A DNA stretch of 64,000 nt from Capsaspora owczarzaki ATCC 30864 (lineage: Eukaryota > Opisthokonta > Filasterea), in NCBI RefSeq assembly GCF_000151315.2, contig NW_011887292.1, forward strand, positions 1,492,690 through 1,556,689. The letters are read 5' to 3'. Both the position numbers and the translations under genes were made by a program. The number at the start of each line of letters is the position of its first letter. The first letter of the stretch is position 1. The notes under the pieces are model-generated. The model saw nothing but the letters and a program-made list of their open reading frames with translations. It searched no databases and had not been told where the DNA came from. Of the stretch, positions 54,152 to 64,000 are shown piece after piece.

Positions 54152-56024
54152 TTAGTACGGAGTGTTGTTGATGAAGCTGGTGAGCATGGCCAGCGCATTC
54201 TTGGGCTGCGAGTAAGGAACCATGTGGCTGGCGTCGTTGACGACGAGCTTGGTCAACGAGCTGGCAGACTTGTACCAACCGGCAGCCACGCCATCGACGT
54301 ACCAGGTGGTGTTGACAGCGTTGTTGAACTGGTCCTGGAACGGCCAGTTGATCTCGGCGGCGTACGCGGCGGTGCCGAGGTAGTTGCAGATGAGATCGTT
54401 GCCGCCGTTGTAGAGCAGAACGCGAATCTTGGCGAGAATGCCGGGGAGAAGCTTGAGCGAGCTGCGCTCCGAGTCGTCGATGAGGGCGAGGTGCGGCAGG
54501 TTGTTGCAGCCAACCCACTTGTGCTGAGTGGCCTGGAGCTTCTGCTTGACAGACTCCGAATCGAGGTACTTGGTGAGGGCCTTGTTGAGCGGGGTGGTGG
54601 GATCGCTCTTCTCGTTGATGTCGTAGACATCGCCAATGCCGCCTTCAAGAGTGAGGGCCTCCAGCATGGCGTTGCCGACCACGGTGGCGGGCACGTACAG
54701 CTTGGCGTCGAGAAGCGCCTTGTACAGCACGTACGAATCGTCGTAGGCATCGCGTTCGAGGGCAGTGATGCGGCCGTGCTCATAGAGGAACTTGGCGTTC
54801 TGGCCAGTCTGGTAGTAGGGGGACAGCCAGCCGTTGCCAATGCCAATGCCAGCGAGGTTGAGCGTGTTGGTCTGCTGCAGAATGTAGTTGGCAATGTGGG
54901 GCACGTAGTGGCCGCCGTAGCTCTCGCCGAACAGGAAGAGCTTCTGCTTTGCGTACTCGGGGTGGCGTTGGAAGAAGGTGGTCAGGGTGATGTAGGCTTG
55001 GCGGGCGATTTCTGCAACGAATTATTGGCGCGGTGTGAGAAAAACACTGCTCGTGTCGGAAGGAAGGGTGGATCCGCAAAAATGCATCCAACTTACCAGC
55101 CTCGTTCACGTCATAGCCGAGCGGGCTGTTGGTGTACGAATAGCCCGTTCCGACGGGCTATGCGCAGCAAGAGCCAAAGGTCATAAAATCAGAACCGTGT
55201 TTTACATTTTCATACAGCATTGATTGATTTCGAACGTTGGCTTACCTGGTCAATCCAGAGAACGTGGGCGTTGTTGTTCCACGAGTACGGGTTGAAGACG
55301 AATGTCTCGTTTTCCAGGATCATGTACGGGCCGTTCTCGATAAACCTGGCAGTCAAAAAAAAAAAAAAAAAACCACAGTCAGTGAAACAAAGAAAATCTG
55401 AGCAAAAAAGAAATAGGTAAATAAATACAACTCCACATTTGAAAGAAGACGACAACCGGAATAAAGCTCATAATGGACAACAGTTGATGGCTTGAAAAAA
55501 AAAAAGCAACAAATCGAAAAAATAAAATAACAAAAGTCAAATAAATAAAAAATGGAAAAAATGAAAAAAAAAAAAAAAAGGAAAAAAGAGTCAACCTCGC
55601 AAATTGCGATTGCGTCGCTTCAGCCACATGACTTTGAGATAAAGGAACTGAAGAGCCCGGCTTGCAAGGCGCAGCAGAGGCGCAGCAGCGGGATGAGAGT
55701 GTGAGTGTGGATGGAGATGCAGACGCACAGGCCGAAGAGAGAGCTGCAGCCGGGGCCGCCTTGGAACCAGACGACGACGGGATCGGTCGCCGGAGTGGCC
55801 GAGCGCGACTCAAAGAAGAGGTAGTAGAGCGACGAGTCGTAGACACTCGACACGTTCGCAAAGCCAGAGTAGACGTTGGTCGAGTTGAGCGAGCCAATGC
55901 CATCGAGGTAGTCCACGCGCACTTCGCGGTTGTCGGCAGTCGGGCGCGGGATGGCAAGCGACGAGGCGAGTCCAGCCACACAAGCAACAGCAGCCACCAC
56001 GGCCAAGAAGGCAGTCCGCTGCAT
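54152..56024 (-). CDS. serine carboxypeptidase (peptidase S10)
   Basis: Exons 56024-55729, 55345-55246, 55157-55097 and 55011-54152 give 438 residues. The signal peptide is [20 protein letters not shown]. The oxyanion region is [20 protein letters not shown], followed by [20 protein letters not shown]. The nucleophile Ser is in [14 protein letters not shown], the Asp in [14 protein letters not shown] and the His in [10 protein letters not shown], so the triad is complete. These enzymes act in lysosomes/vacuoles or are secreted, and remove C-terminal residues at acid pH. Specificity cannot be told. A run of 17 A before the second exon is a T run on the sense strand. Confidence 0.95.
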
Positions 56025-56467
56025 GATTTGAAAGAAGAAAGAAGAAGAAAAATGAATGAGTGAATGAATGAATGAATCGAGGGAATGGATACAAGGAACA
56101 ATAAAAGGGATTCGAGTACAGTATCGACCGATATTGCGAGAGTCAGCAAGGGAATGGGAAATCGCCGCTGTTTGGCGTTGCAAGGCGGGGAGTTGATCTG
56201 TGCGGCGCTATTTTAGTTGCACATAGTCGCACTGTTGTGGATTTGGATTACTCGTGTGTAGTGCTTCGTTAGCTCAGTCTGAGTTTTTTTTTCGGTTTCG
56301 TCTCCTCCAAGTTTGTTGGAACCCTTTAGAGCGTTGGATCTTGGCGGTCCCCAACGCACACTCTATCCCTCAATCCCCATTTCGCTATTACAGCACATAC
56401 CAAAACCGCGCTGCTTATCTGATATTCGAAATCCCCAAAAGCTTTGACCAAAACCTAGAGAGCAGAG
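56025..56467. promoter_or_regulatory. divergent promoter region, carboxypeptidase / HMG-CoA reductase
   Basis: 443 bp between two start codons pointing away from each other, so it should drive both genes. Tandem ATTC/GAAT tetranucleotides lie at about 56052-56078. No TATA box or known operator recognised. Confidence 0.5.
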
Positions 56468-58287
56468 ATGACCAAAGCTCATCTTCCGTCAGCGTTGGCC
56501 GCCGATGTCACTTTAGGACGACCGACCGAGTCGCCGACCCTCGTAGCAGCAGCAGCAGCAGCAGCAGCACCGATGGACGCGACGCTGCCTGTGACGGCTG
56601 CGCTCAAACCACTGACGGCGACGACCACGACGACGACGACGACGCAGCAGCCAGCTGCCCACCCCGCGCTGTGGACGGGCTTTTACAAGAAGACTGTGGA
56701 CGAGCGCCGCGATCTGCTTGCACTCGCCTTCCCGCGGGTCCCGCAGCCTGCATTCGATGGCCTGGACGAGACTGCTGCAGACAACATGGTCGAGAACTGC
56801 ATTGGGTATGCAATGCGCGTTATTGCAGCTCGTTCCCATGTGACTGCAATTCACACGGTTCTCAGAACCTGAGGGATTGTTGGACATGGTGGTTGATATG
56901 TCGTCACCACTCGACATGATTGCACCCTGATTGTGGCATTGATGTCAACACTCACACTCATCGACTCGACTAAACATGGCTGTGACCTCACACAGAACGA
57001 TCGGGCTGCCAGTTGGGTTAGGTGTGAACTTTGTCATGAACGGCCAACCCTTCGTCGTACCAATGGCAGTGGAAGAGCCGTCCGTCATTGCAGCCGTTTC
57101 CGGCGTCGCCAAGCTGCTCGCGGCGCATGGCGAGCCAAAGGGCTTTGTGGCGACTCACAGTGAGCGAAACATTGTGGTTGGCCAAGTCCAACTGCTGGAC
57201 ATTCCGGATATGGCAGCTGCCGAACAAGCAGTGAGTTCACCGCTTGCGTTTTGTTTGTATTGTGCATTGTGGCTTTTGTGGTGGTTTTCTTTGTTGAGAT
57301 GGACGATCGGCTGGATGGATGGCAACAACCTCATTTTTTTTTTTGTTGTGTTTGATCCGGCACAGATTGCTTTGGAGAAGGAACAGCTCATCGAGCTCGG
57401 CAACATGTTTTGCAAGAACATGGTCACCCGCGGTGGCGGTGTTTGCAACGTGACGTTTCGAAGAGTTTACTTGACCCCGCGAAGGCGAAACGGGAACGCA
57501 GTGGCTGTTTCTGTCGTTCCGGTCTGCTTGGTCGTTGAGATGCATGTGGACGTATGTGACTCGATGGGCGCCAACTGCGTCACCGGTGTGGCTGAAGGCG
57601 TTGCGCCAACGCTCGCGCGGCTGACCAACGGTCGGGTGGGCGTGCGCATTTTGTCCAACCTGACCATGGATCGGATAGCCACGGCCTCCTTCCGCATTCC
57701 AACCCGCGCCATGGCATACAAGGGCTACTCGGGTGAGAAGGTGGTGCAGTCCATGCTCGAACTGTACCAGTGGGCTGACAATGATCCCACTCGCGCCTGC
57801 ACCAACAACAAGGGCGTCATGAATGGGATTGACGCCGTTGCGCTCGCTACCGGGCAAGACTTTCGTGCGCTCGAGGCCGCTGCTCACGCCTATGTTGTGG
57901 CTCAGCACGGCCGCTACGCGCCTTTCAGTAAGAATTTGTCGCAACTTTTTGCCCACATCGGGCTTGTAAGCGAACCTAAGAACTAAAAGTGTTGTTTGCT
58001 TTCCGCTTGTGCAGCTGAATATTGGCTGGAAGATGACGGTGCAACGTTTTGTGGCCAGCTTTCCCTTCCAATGCCGGTGGGTGTGTTTGGTGGTCCCCTG
58101 CGCACCAATGCTGCCTACCAAAATGCGCTCCTGCTGCTGGGCAACCCGAGCGCCAAGACCCTAGCCATGGTGAGAAAGGGGGAGGCCTTGTTGTTTGACG
58201 GTGTCGCCATACGTGAACGTTGCTGAACGACATTGCTTTGTTCTCGCTCGCTCTCTCTCTCTCTCTCTCGCTCTCTCTCTCGCTTTC

Positions 58288-58372
<85 letters not shown>

Positions 58373-60261
58373 CACACACACACACACACACACCGCAGAT
58401 TCTGGTCTCGGTTGGTTTGTGCCAAAATTTCGCAGCCATGCGGGCATTGTCAACAGAAGGCATCCGTCGGGGTCATATGGCGCTGCATGCTCGTAACATT
58501 GCCATTGCCGCTGGAGCGCCCTCTCATGCTGTTCAAGAAGTGGTTGCCTTCATGATTGCCACCGACCGAATCACCGTGGTCGCGGCCTCCGAGTACCTCA
58601 AGGCGCATGCCATTCACGCAGAGCTCTTTCGAAGCGAAAAGGAGCGCCTGCAGCTCCTTTATCAGCACCAATTGGCGATGCCTGGGCTCCTGCTGCCCCA
58701 TGCTGACTCGTCAGCTGTTGAGACTGCTGTCAACGCGACGGGCAATCTCCCCAGCGGCAATGATGCCGTGGTTGCCCCGAGCACGTTCCTGTACGAGGAA
58801 GCATTCAGTTCCACAGTGCCAACGGCAGACGGCGCGCCGGGCAGCGCACGCATGACATTCAACGTTGCGTTCGAAACACTTGGCGACACCCCCGAGTATG
58901 TCGTTTTTGACCAAGATCGCGAAAACCCGCTGACCTTGGCGCTCTTTGGACGTCGTGGCCACTCCTGGCTCTCGGCAGTCATGCGTTCGCTCGACACGTT
59001 GCGCCTGCCCTCGCCTGGCCCGCCTCGCGCCAACTTGCACGTGGTCAAACGGCTCAAAACACTGTCCATCTTGATGAACATTCTCACTCGCCAGCTCATG
59101 ATTATCAATTCTGATGCCACCCGTCAAGTGCTCGGCCTTGTACTGGGAAGCAAGCGCAAGCATCGACTCCCGACCCACGCCAACGCTGAGGTACCCGCAT
59201 CGACGACTCTGCTTGCTCCACGCTCTGTCGATCCGGCGGCTGGGGTGCACAGCGGCATCTCGAAGGAGTCCCGCCCGACGTTGTCTCTTCAACTTGCAGG
59301 CGCATCTTCCGAACCCGCGGAAACGCGCGCACTCCTGCAAACCAATCCACGGCCGGCCCTGTCCAGCCCAAGCTTTGTGTCGTCGCCCGCCACGTTTGCT
59401 CATCCAAATTCCGACCATCCTCTTGAGCATGACGGGGCGACTGAGTCCGAGCGCGAACGCTCCTTGCATCTCGACACTGTCCGGGAGATTGTCAAGCTGC
59501 GCTCGCACGAGCTGCGAGTGGGACTTCCCCTTCTTTTGTCGCTTTGGCACGTGTTTGAGTATCGCGTGGAGCAAGCTGCTGGACCCGCGCGGGACTTTGC
59601 TCGGCTCATTCTTGACGAGCAGTCCCGCGTTCTTTCGTCCTTGATTGCCAATCCTGCTGCGACAACCGTTGGAGGTGATTTCTGCGCTGCCCAGTCTGAA
59701 TCTGGACCTTTGTCTGAGCGCTTGCTTGCAGAGAACAAGCGGGAGTACGACATTGAAGCACTCACCGACTTTCTGGGCACCCATGCCAAGCGCTTCCATG
59801 TCACCCTCTTCCTCCTCTGCGATGCTCTTGCCGACCACGAGTCGCGCTGGTCGCCGCCGCGTCTTGCTCGGCTTTGCCGTGTTGGGCGCTATCTCGAATG
59901 GCAAGGCGCCATCGTCCACGACATTGCACGCCACGACCGCGATCGCCACGATGGTACGCCCAACGCTCTTCTGTATTGGCTGCAATTGCCAACTCGAGAT
60001 CGTGCCTCCGCTTCGGGTACTGTGACGGATGATTTGGTGTCAGAGTTTGTGCGTGTCGCGCTGTTGACGTGCGCCGAGCAAACTGCAGACTTGTTCGACC
60101 AAGAGGAGGACAGTGATGTGAATGACAGCTCTGAGAATCCAGTCTTTACTCAGTCTTCGGTCCGCGAGGCATTGAACAATATTCGCACCCATTACGGCAA
60201 GGCGGAGCTGTTTGCGCGCGAACAACAGCATTTGCGGGAGGAACGCGCTGCGTCGAGCTAG
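56468..60261 (+). CDS. class II HMG-CoA reductase with long C-terminal extension
   Basis: Exons 56468-56805, 56996-57230, 57366-57927, 58015-58169 and 58399-60261, consistent phase, 1050 residues. After about 60 low-complexity residues comes a bacterial-type (degradative, MvaA-like) HMG-CoA reductase: [51 protein letters not shown] (catalytic Glu), [47 protein letters not shown] (catalytic Asp), [20 protein letters not shown] (catalytic Lys) and [20 protein letters not shown] (catalytic His). The fold ends near residue about 500. A further stretch to residue 1050 follows, with no motif I recognise in the last about 440 ([40 protein letters not shown]). There is no membrane anchor, unlike class I. 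Class II enzymes usually prefer NADH; direction in vivo is unknown. Confidence 0.92.
58291..58392. repeat. (CA)n microsatellite in an intron
   Basis: About 100 bp of nearly pure CA dinucleotide, preceded by a (CT)n stretch at 58250-58282. It fills the last intron of the HMG-CoA reductase gene almost to the acceptor at 58398. Confidence 0.97.
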
Positions 60262-60444
60262 CTGTGTTTAAATTGACGCTTGTAACAAGTTTTTTGTACT
60301 GTAAAATCTATGTATCATCATTTAAATGCTACTTCCGTCGTGGCATGTGATCAATTGCTGCACGATTGAAAAACACATTTTTTTTTAATTGTGGATGAGG
60401 GGAGCTTTCCTAAATTTCACAATCTACCCATCTGGTCACACCTT

Positions 60445-61440
60445 TCACAAAACGAACGCTTTTGCTGAAGGGTTTAGCCCTTTGGTGGACTTTTGAGACT
60501 GGGGAGCAGCAGCAGTCGAGACGGCAGGAGTCGATGTCTTGTAGCTGTAGTAATCGTCGTCGTCGTCCGCGGAATTCACCACATGTGCTGGCTGAACAGG
60601 AGTCGCGACGACTGGTGCTGGGGCTGGGACTGCAGCTGGTGCCGGGGCGGAATGCTGCTGTGGAGCGGCGCGGTGAGCGGGAGCGGGAGCAGAGTGATGC
60701 TTCGGACGTTGCTGCGCTTGCTGAGGAGCAGGGTCGCTGCTGCGATAGCTGTAGTAGTCGTCGTCATTGCCATCAGAATTATCATTGGCTGCGACCTGGC
60801 CGGGAGCTTGAGTGTACACGGGCGCTGGGCCGTAATCTTGCGGCGCAAACTGCGGATACTGGCCGTACTGCGGGAACTGCTGTGCGTACTGTGCGTACTG
60901 GGCATACTGGGCGTACTGGGCGTACTGGGCGTACTGCTGCTCCTGCATGTACTGCTGCGGCGGCATTCCGTACATTTGTCCCTGTTGTTGGTTGGACCAC
61001 TGGTTGTTGTTCCAGTCCGGGTTGGGCGGTTGGTACCAGGCAGAATCTGAGGGGTAGAGCGACGCATCGTCGCCGTAGAACGCCACCTCTTCCTCTGCAT
61101 GCAACTCTGCAAAGCATTGCTCAATCAGGCGTTGCTCGTCGTCGTCGGGAGCGGCCGTGGAGAGCGTCCTGGCCAGCTGAGCCTTCGAGGCGCTCGAATT
61201 CGAGGTCGCTGCGGCAGCGCTGCTTTGTTGCGTCTTCGGGGCGGGTCCAGCCGCGTTCGAAGGGGCGGGCGCTTGCTTGCTTGACATGCTTGGAGCAGCA
61301 GCAGCAGCAGCAGCAGCAGAGTCGTGCGTGGGGTCTTGCTGGGCGTCCTCAGAGTCGAGCTGCCGAAGAAAGTCCTGTTCAAAGCCCTGCTCGTCCATCA
61401 TCCACAGGAACTCTTCGAAATTTGGTTGTTGGCTTGCCAT
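60445..61440 (-). CDS. PAIP2-like poly(A)-binding-protein partner
   Basis: Single exon, 331 residues. The C-terminus is STKGLNPSAKAFVL, a good PAM2 motif (consensus LNPxAxxFxP-like), which binds the MLLE domain of cytoplasmic poly(A)-binding protein. The N-terminus NFEEFLWMMDEQGFEQDFLR and a segment near residue 105 (QRLIEQCFAELHAEEEV) resemble the PAM1 region of human PAIP2, which contacts PABP RRMs. Between them are a Tyr/Gln/Ala-rich YAQ repeat and two DDD(D)YYSY(R/K) boxes. PAIP2 represses translation by displacing PABP from poly(A); this protein is over twice its length. The function is inferred from motif pairing. Confidence 0.75.
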   Translation of the reverse strand: MASQQPNFEEFLWMMDEQGFEQDFLRQLDSEDAQQDPTHDSAAAAAAAAPSMSSKQAPAPSNAAGPAPKTQQSSAAAATSNSSASKAQLARTLSTAAPDDDEQRLIEQCFAELHAEEEVAFYGDDASLYPSDSAWYQPPNPDWNNNQWSNQQQGQMYGMPPQQYMQEQQYAQYAQYAQYAQYAQYAQQFPQYGQYPQFAPQDYGPAPVYTQAPGQVAANDNSDGNDDDYYSYRSSDPAPQQAQQRPKHHSAPAPAHRAAPQQHSAPAPAAVPAPAPVVATPVQPAHVVNSADDDDDYYSYKTSTPAVSTAAAPQSQKSTKGLNPSAKAFVL

Positions 61441-61893
61441 GGTGTAGGGTTGGGTTTTGTTTGGTTTTGTTTGTGATGCCTTGGTTGTGGGTTAGGAGGG
61501 ACAAGCAGAGAAAAGGAAAAGAGAGGAAAAAGAAAAGAAAAAGAAAAAAAAAAAAAGAGAGACTGAGACTTGCATTGTGAAAAAAAAAATGTGATGAATT
61601 GTGCTTGTTCTGTTACTGTGTGGCTTTGTTTCAAACCCAGCACCACTCCACCAGGCTCACCAGGCTCACACAGCCAGACGAAATAAGGGTGAAGCTGCAC
61701 CGGATTATCGCTCAAGTTCCTGCGCTTTCTGCGATTTTCTGCGATTTTCTGCGGATTGGCTTCTGTACTTGGCTTTCAACGCCTGGACAAGTTCAGTGCT
61801 ATGCGTTGCTCAGAGCAACGACAAGGATCGGGACAAAAAAGGAACCACAGTCCAATGAAAACAACACACAGCTCAAGATTCAGCCAGTCAGCA
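61441..61893. other. intergenic region
   Basis: 453 bp between the start of the PAIP2-like gene and the stop of ACMSD, both minus strand. It holds an A/G-rich purine tract at 61495-61562 directly upstream of the PAIP2-like ATG. No supported gene. Confidence 0.6.
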
Positions 61894-63838
61894 TCAGCAA
61901 GCGCGATTGGCAGCAAACTGCTCGACATTCAAGCCCAGAAACTCGAGCGCATTCAATCCAAGTAGCCGACGCTTCACGTGGTCATCGAAATCGGGAATGC
62001 TTTCAATCAGCTTCCCAGGCTCAAGCTCGCCTAGAGGGAAGGGATAGTCCGTGCCAAGCGCAACCTTGTCCACGCCAATCAGCTTGACCAAATACCGCAG
62101 GGCATTGGCGTCGTGCACGAGACTGTCGACCCAAAAGCGCCCAACATACGAGATCGGTGGCACTGGAGGGGAAGAAAGAGGAGCAGGAGTACGCAAAAAA
62201 AAAAAAAAAACAGTCAGAACAATCAACAGGAACAGGAAACCCCATCTTTCCTCGACTGCAGTACTCTCGCCTCACGCACGCACACAGGTCATGCAATCCA
62301 AGACATACCGTTGTTTGTGGTGGCGCAGATATCAGGCCGTGCATCGAAACCATGTTGAATCCTGCCAACAGTGAAAGGAAACGAGCCGCCGCCATGGGCA
62401 AAGCAGACCTATCAAAGTCAGACGGCCATGCATTCAAGCACCACAGGTGTCGAGTTAGGCTGCAGGTGTTTGGCGGAAGGGGTGACAACGAAGCAAGCGC
62501 ATTGCAAATCTCGCCAAACCTTCAATCGCGGGAACTGCTCAAACACGCCGCCGAAAATCATGCTGCAAATGGCAACGGTAGTTTCTGTAGGCATGCCAAT
62601 CAGCCATGGGAACCAGTACTTGGACATGCGGCCTCCAGTCTCCATGTCCCAGGGGTGCACAAAAATTGCCGCGCCGAGTTCCTCAGCAGCCTGAACACGG
62701 GTCGAGCGAGCAAAGTAAAACCGGTACGTGAGTGTGCATCCACAAAGTTAGAGTGTGATGTTCAAAACAAGGGGGTGGGGGTGCAACGGTTATCAAGTTG
62801 GAAATCAGCTGTGGCGCTTTACCGCAAAAAAGGGACGCAACTCGGCAGCGTCCAGGTTCCAGTCATTCACATGTGAGCCGATTTGGACTCCGGCAAGCTT
62901 GAGATCTACCATGCAGCGACGGAGCTCCTTGATTGCCATTTCTGAGTTTTGCAGCGGCACCGTGCCAAGGCCGACAAAGCGAGTTGGGTTTTTGGAGACT
63001 TGCTGCAAAACCAAACAAAAACGTTCGTTGAGGGATTTGTTCGTCCGCCCAGCACCTCTCAAGCGACCGGTGTGCATAATGGCATGTAGACCTTTTCTTG
63101 CAAATCCGAATCACCCATCCATCTCATGCTCACGGCACGCAATAGGACCATCCACACACAAAAAAAAAAAAAATACACCCAACTCACCTTGGCAATATCG
63201 TCGTTGAGGAAGACGGCCAGGTCCAAGGCATCCTCGGGCTTGGCCCAGTAGCTGAACATGACGGGGATGGTCGACAGGACTTGGACGTCGACGTCGTGGC
63301 CATCACACTCGCCGAGCCGCGTGGAGGCGCACCAGCAGTTGGACTCAATCACCCGGAAGGTCGTTCCGTCCTTCATCATGCGCGCCTTGCCCTGGGACCG
63401 ACGAGGACGATGATGACGATGACAATGATGACGATGATGATGACGGTTCATGCAAAAGCAGAGCAAAGCACGCGAGACGGGTGAGGATTGTTGACAATGG
63501 TCAAAATTGGAGCGACGGCAAGTAAACCACGAGTCACTCAAAAGTCACACGAAGAAGGACGAAGCGGTGGCCATGCCAATGGCGTGGCAATGCATGTGTG
63601 GGGTGCATGGATAGTGCACGGCGGGTCTGCGCAGTCGGGCGGTGCGCGCGGTGCAGCGTTCACATGGCTAGCTGTCGGCAATTCAATTCGTTGGTTCTTT
63701 GCTCTTCCAAGTAAGTCGATGTACCTTCTCAAAGTGGTCGAGAGACACCCAGCCGCCGTAGCCGTACTTTTCCTTGAGATCGGGCCATGTTTCGGGCAGA
63801 ATGTGTGTGTGGATGTCGACTTTGAGGGGACGGCTCAT
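61894..63838 (-). CDS. ACMSD: 2-amino-3-carboxymuconate-6-semialdehyde decarboxylase
   Basis: Exons 63838-63725, 63391-63188, 63002-62823, 62690-62520, 62408-62309 and 62162-61894 give 345 residues in consistent phase. The metal site starts VDIHTHILPETWPDL (HxH). Family blocks: YGYGGWVSLDH, TIPVMFSYWAKPEDALDL, RFVGLGTVPLQ, GVQIGSHVNDWNLD, IFVHPWDMETGGRMSKYWFP (metal His), VCFAHGGGSFPFTVGRIQHG (His) and VALGTDYPFPLGELEPGKLI (Asp). The enzyme decarboxylates ACMS in tryptophan/kynurenine breakdown, diverting carbon away from quinolinate and NAD synthesis. One donor (aag|gtttgg at 62519) is weak. Near-complete colinearity with the animal enzyme makes the call firm. Confidence 0.96.
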
Positions 63839-64000
63839 CGCGTGTTGAGCTGCGTGTTAACAATGGAATCAAGACTGAGCACACGATAGGCATAAGCAGA
63901 AGATAGAACCGTTCCTACGAAGCACACAAAATAATGCATAGGTCCGGTCAACGCTTGGGAAGAGTTCAGGGACGAGGGTCTTGTTGGCCAAAGGGGGAAA

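Noticed and set aside
56258-56340. tRNA-like A box (TTAGCTCAGT) near 56270
   Set aside because: No matching B box (GGTTCGANNCC-type) follows at tRNA spacing and no cloverleaf pairing is visible.
58220-58400. His/Thr-repeat coding frame over the CA tract
   Set aside because: A CA/CT microsatellite gives open frames in several phases; splicing 58169 to 58399 restores the conserved HMG-CoA reductase C-terminus.

Overview
The window is nuclear DNA of a unicellular eukaryote. Genes sit a few hundred bases apart on both strands. Introns are mostly 70-150 bp with GT-AG ends and often a long sense-strand T run before the acceptor. Proteins are padded with Ser, Ala, Gln and His runs. The gene content is opisthokont and holozoan-like: CABLES, a cNMP/RA-domain Rap GEF, BCCIP, Integrator INTS9, ACMSD and a PAIP2-like protein. 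I infer a filasterean-type holozoan such as Capsaspora, from gene content and style only; no marker rRNA is present.

Layout: 1-4315 (+) is the 3' part of a large mucin-like membrane protein with galactose-binding-like modules, a cadherin-like (CADG) module and a PPxY tail. 4.9-7.8 kb (+) is a CABLES cyclin-like protein. 8.0-9.7 kb (-) is TFIIE-beta. 9.9-12.3 kb (+) is a C2H2 protein of unknown role. 12.9-14.4 kb (+) is a pyrimidine-nucleotide-type mitochondrial carrier. 14.5-19.2 kb and upstream (-) is a Rap-type GEF. 21.3-22.8 kb (-) is a LicD/fukutin-like protein. 23.9-26.0 kb (+) is an SPFH-type protein with local tandem duplications. 26.3-29.0 kb (-) is a PH + Sec14 protein. 29.2-31.0 kb (-) is BCCIP. 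31.2-33.2 kb (-) is an unknown, probably mitochondrial protein. 33.4-34.5 kb (+) is U2AF1. 35.2-38.7 kb (-) is a CCDC186-like coiled coil with an apparent frameshift at its C-terminus. 39.0-42.1 kb (-) is INTS9. 42.3-44.5 kb (-) is a syntaxin 7/12-like Qa-SNARE. 44.7-48.0 kb (-) is a PH/coiled-coil/DPF-NPF protein.

A Tc1/mariner element (48,342-50,019) with two identical 115-bp terminal inverted repeats and a TA duplication follows; 100 bases inside it are an assembly gap. Then come an ankyrin-repeat protein (50.6-52.9 kb, +), two possible very small genes, a serine carboxypeptidase (54.2-56.0 kb, -), a class II (bacterial-type) HMG-CoA reductase with introns and a C-terminal extension of about 440 residues (56.5-60.3 kb, +), a PAIP2-like poly(A)-binding-protein partner with PAM1-like and PAM2 motifs (60.4-61.4 kb, -), and ACMSD of the kynurenine pathway (61.9-63.8 kb, -).

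The genes do not form one pathway; this is ordinary eukaryotic gene order. Membrane-traffic and lipid-signalling functions recur (SNARE, DPF/NPF adaptor, PH-Sec14, golgin-like coiled coil, SPFH). The most unusual items are the extended class II HMG-CoA reductase, the dystroglycan-like surface protein lying about 17 kb from a LicD/fukutin-like gene, the young Tc1 element, the endocytic-motif protein and the PAIP2-like gene. Exon coordinates are my reading of splice signals, checked by reading-frame arithmetic and remembered family conservation; no alignment was run.
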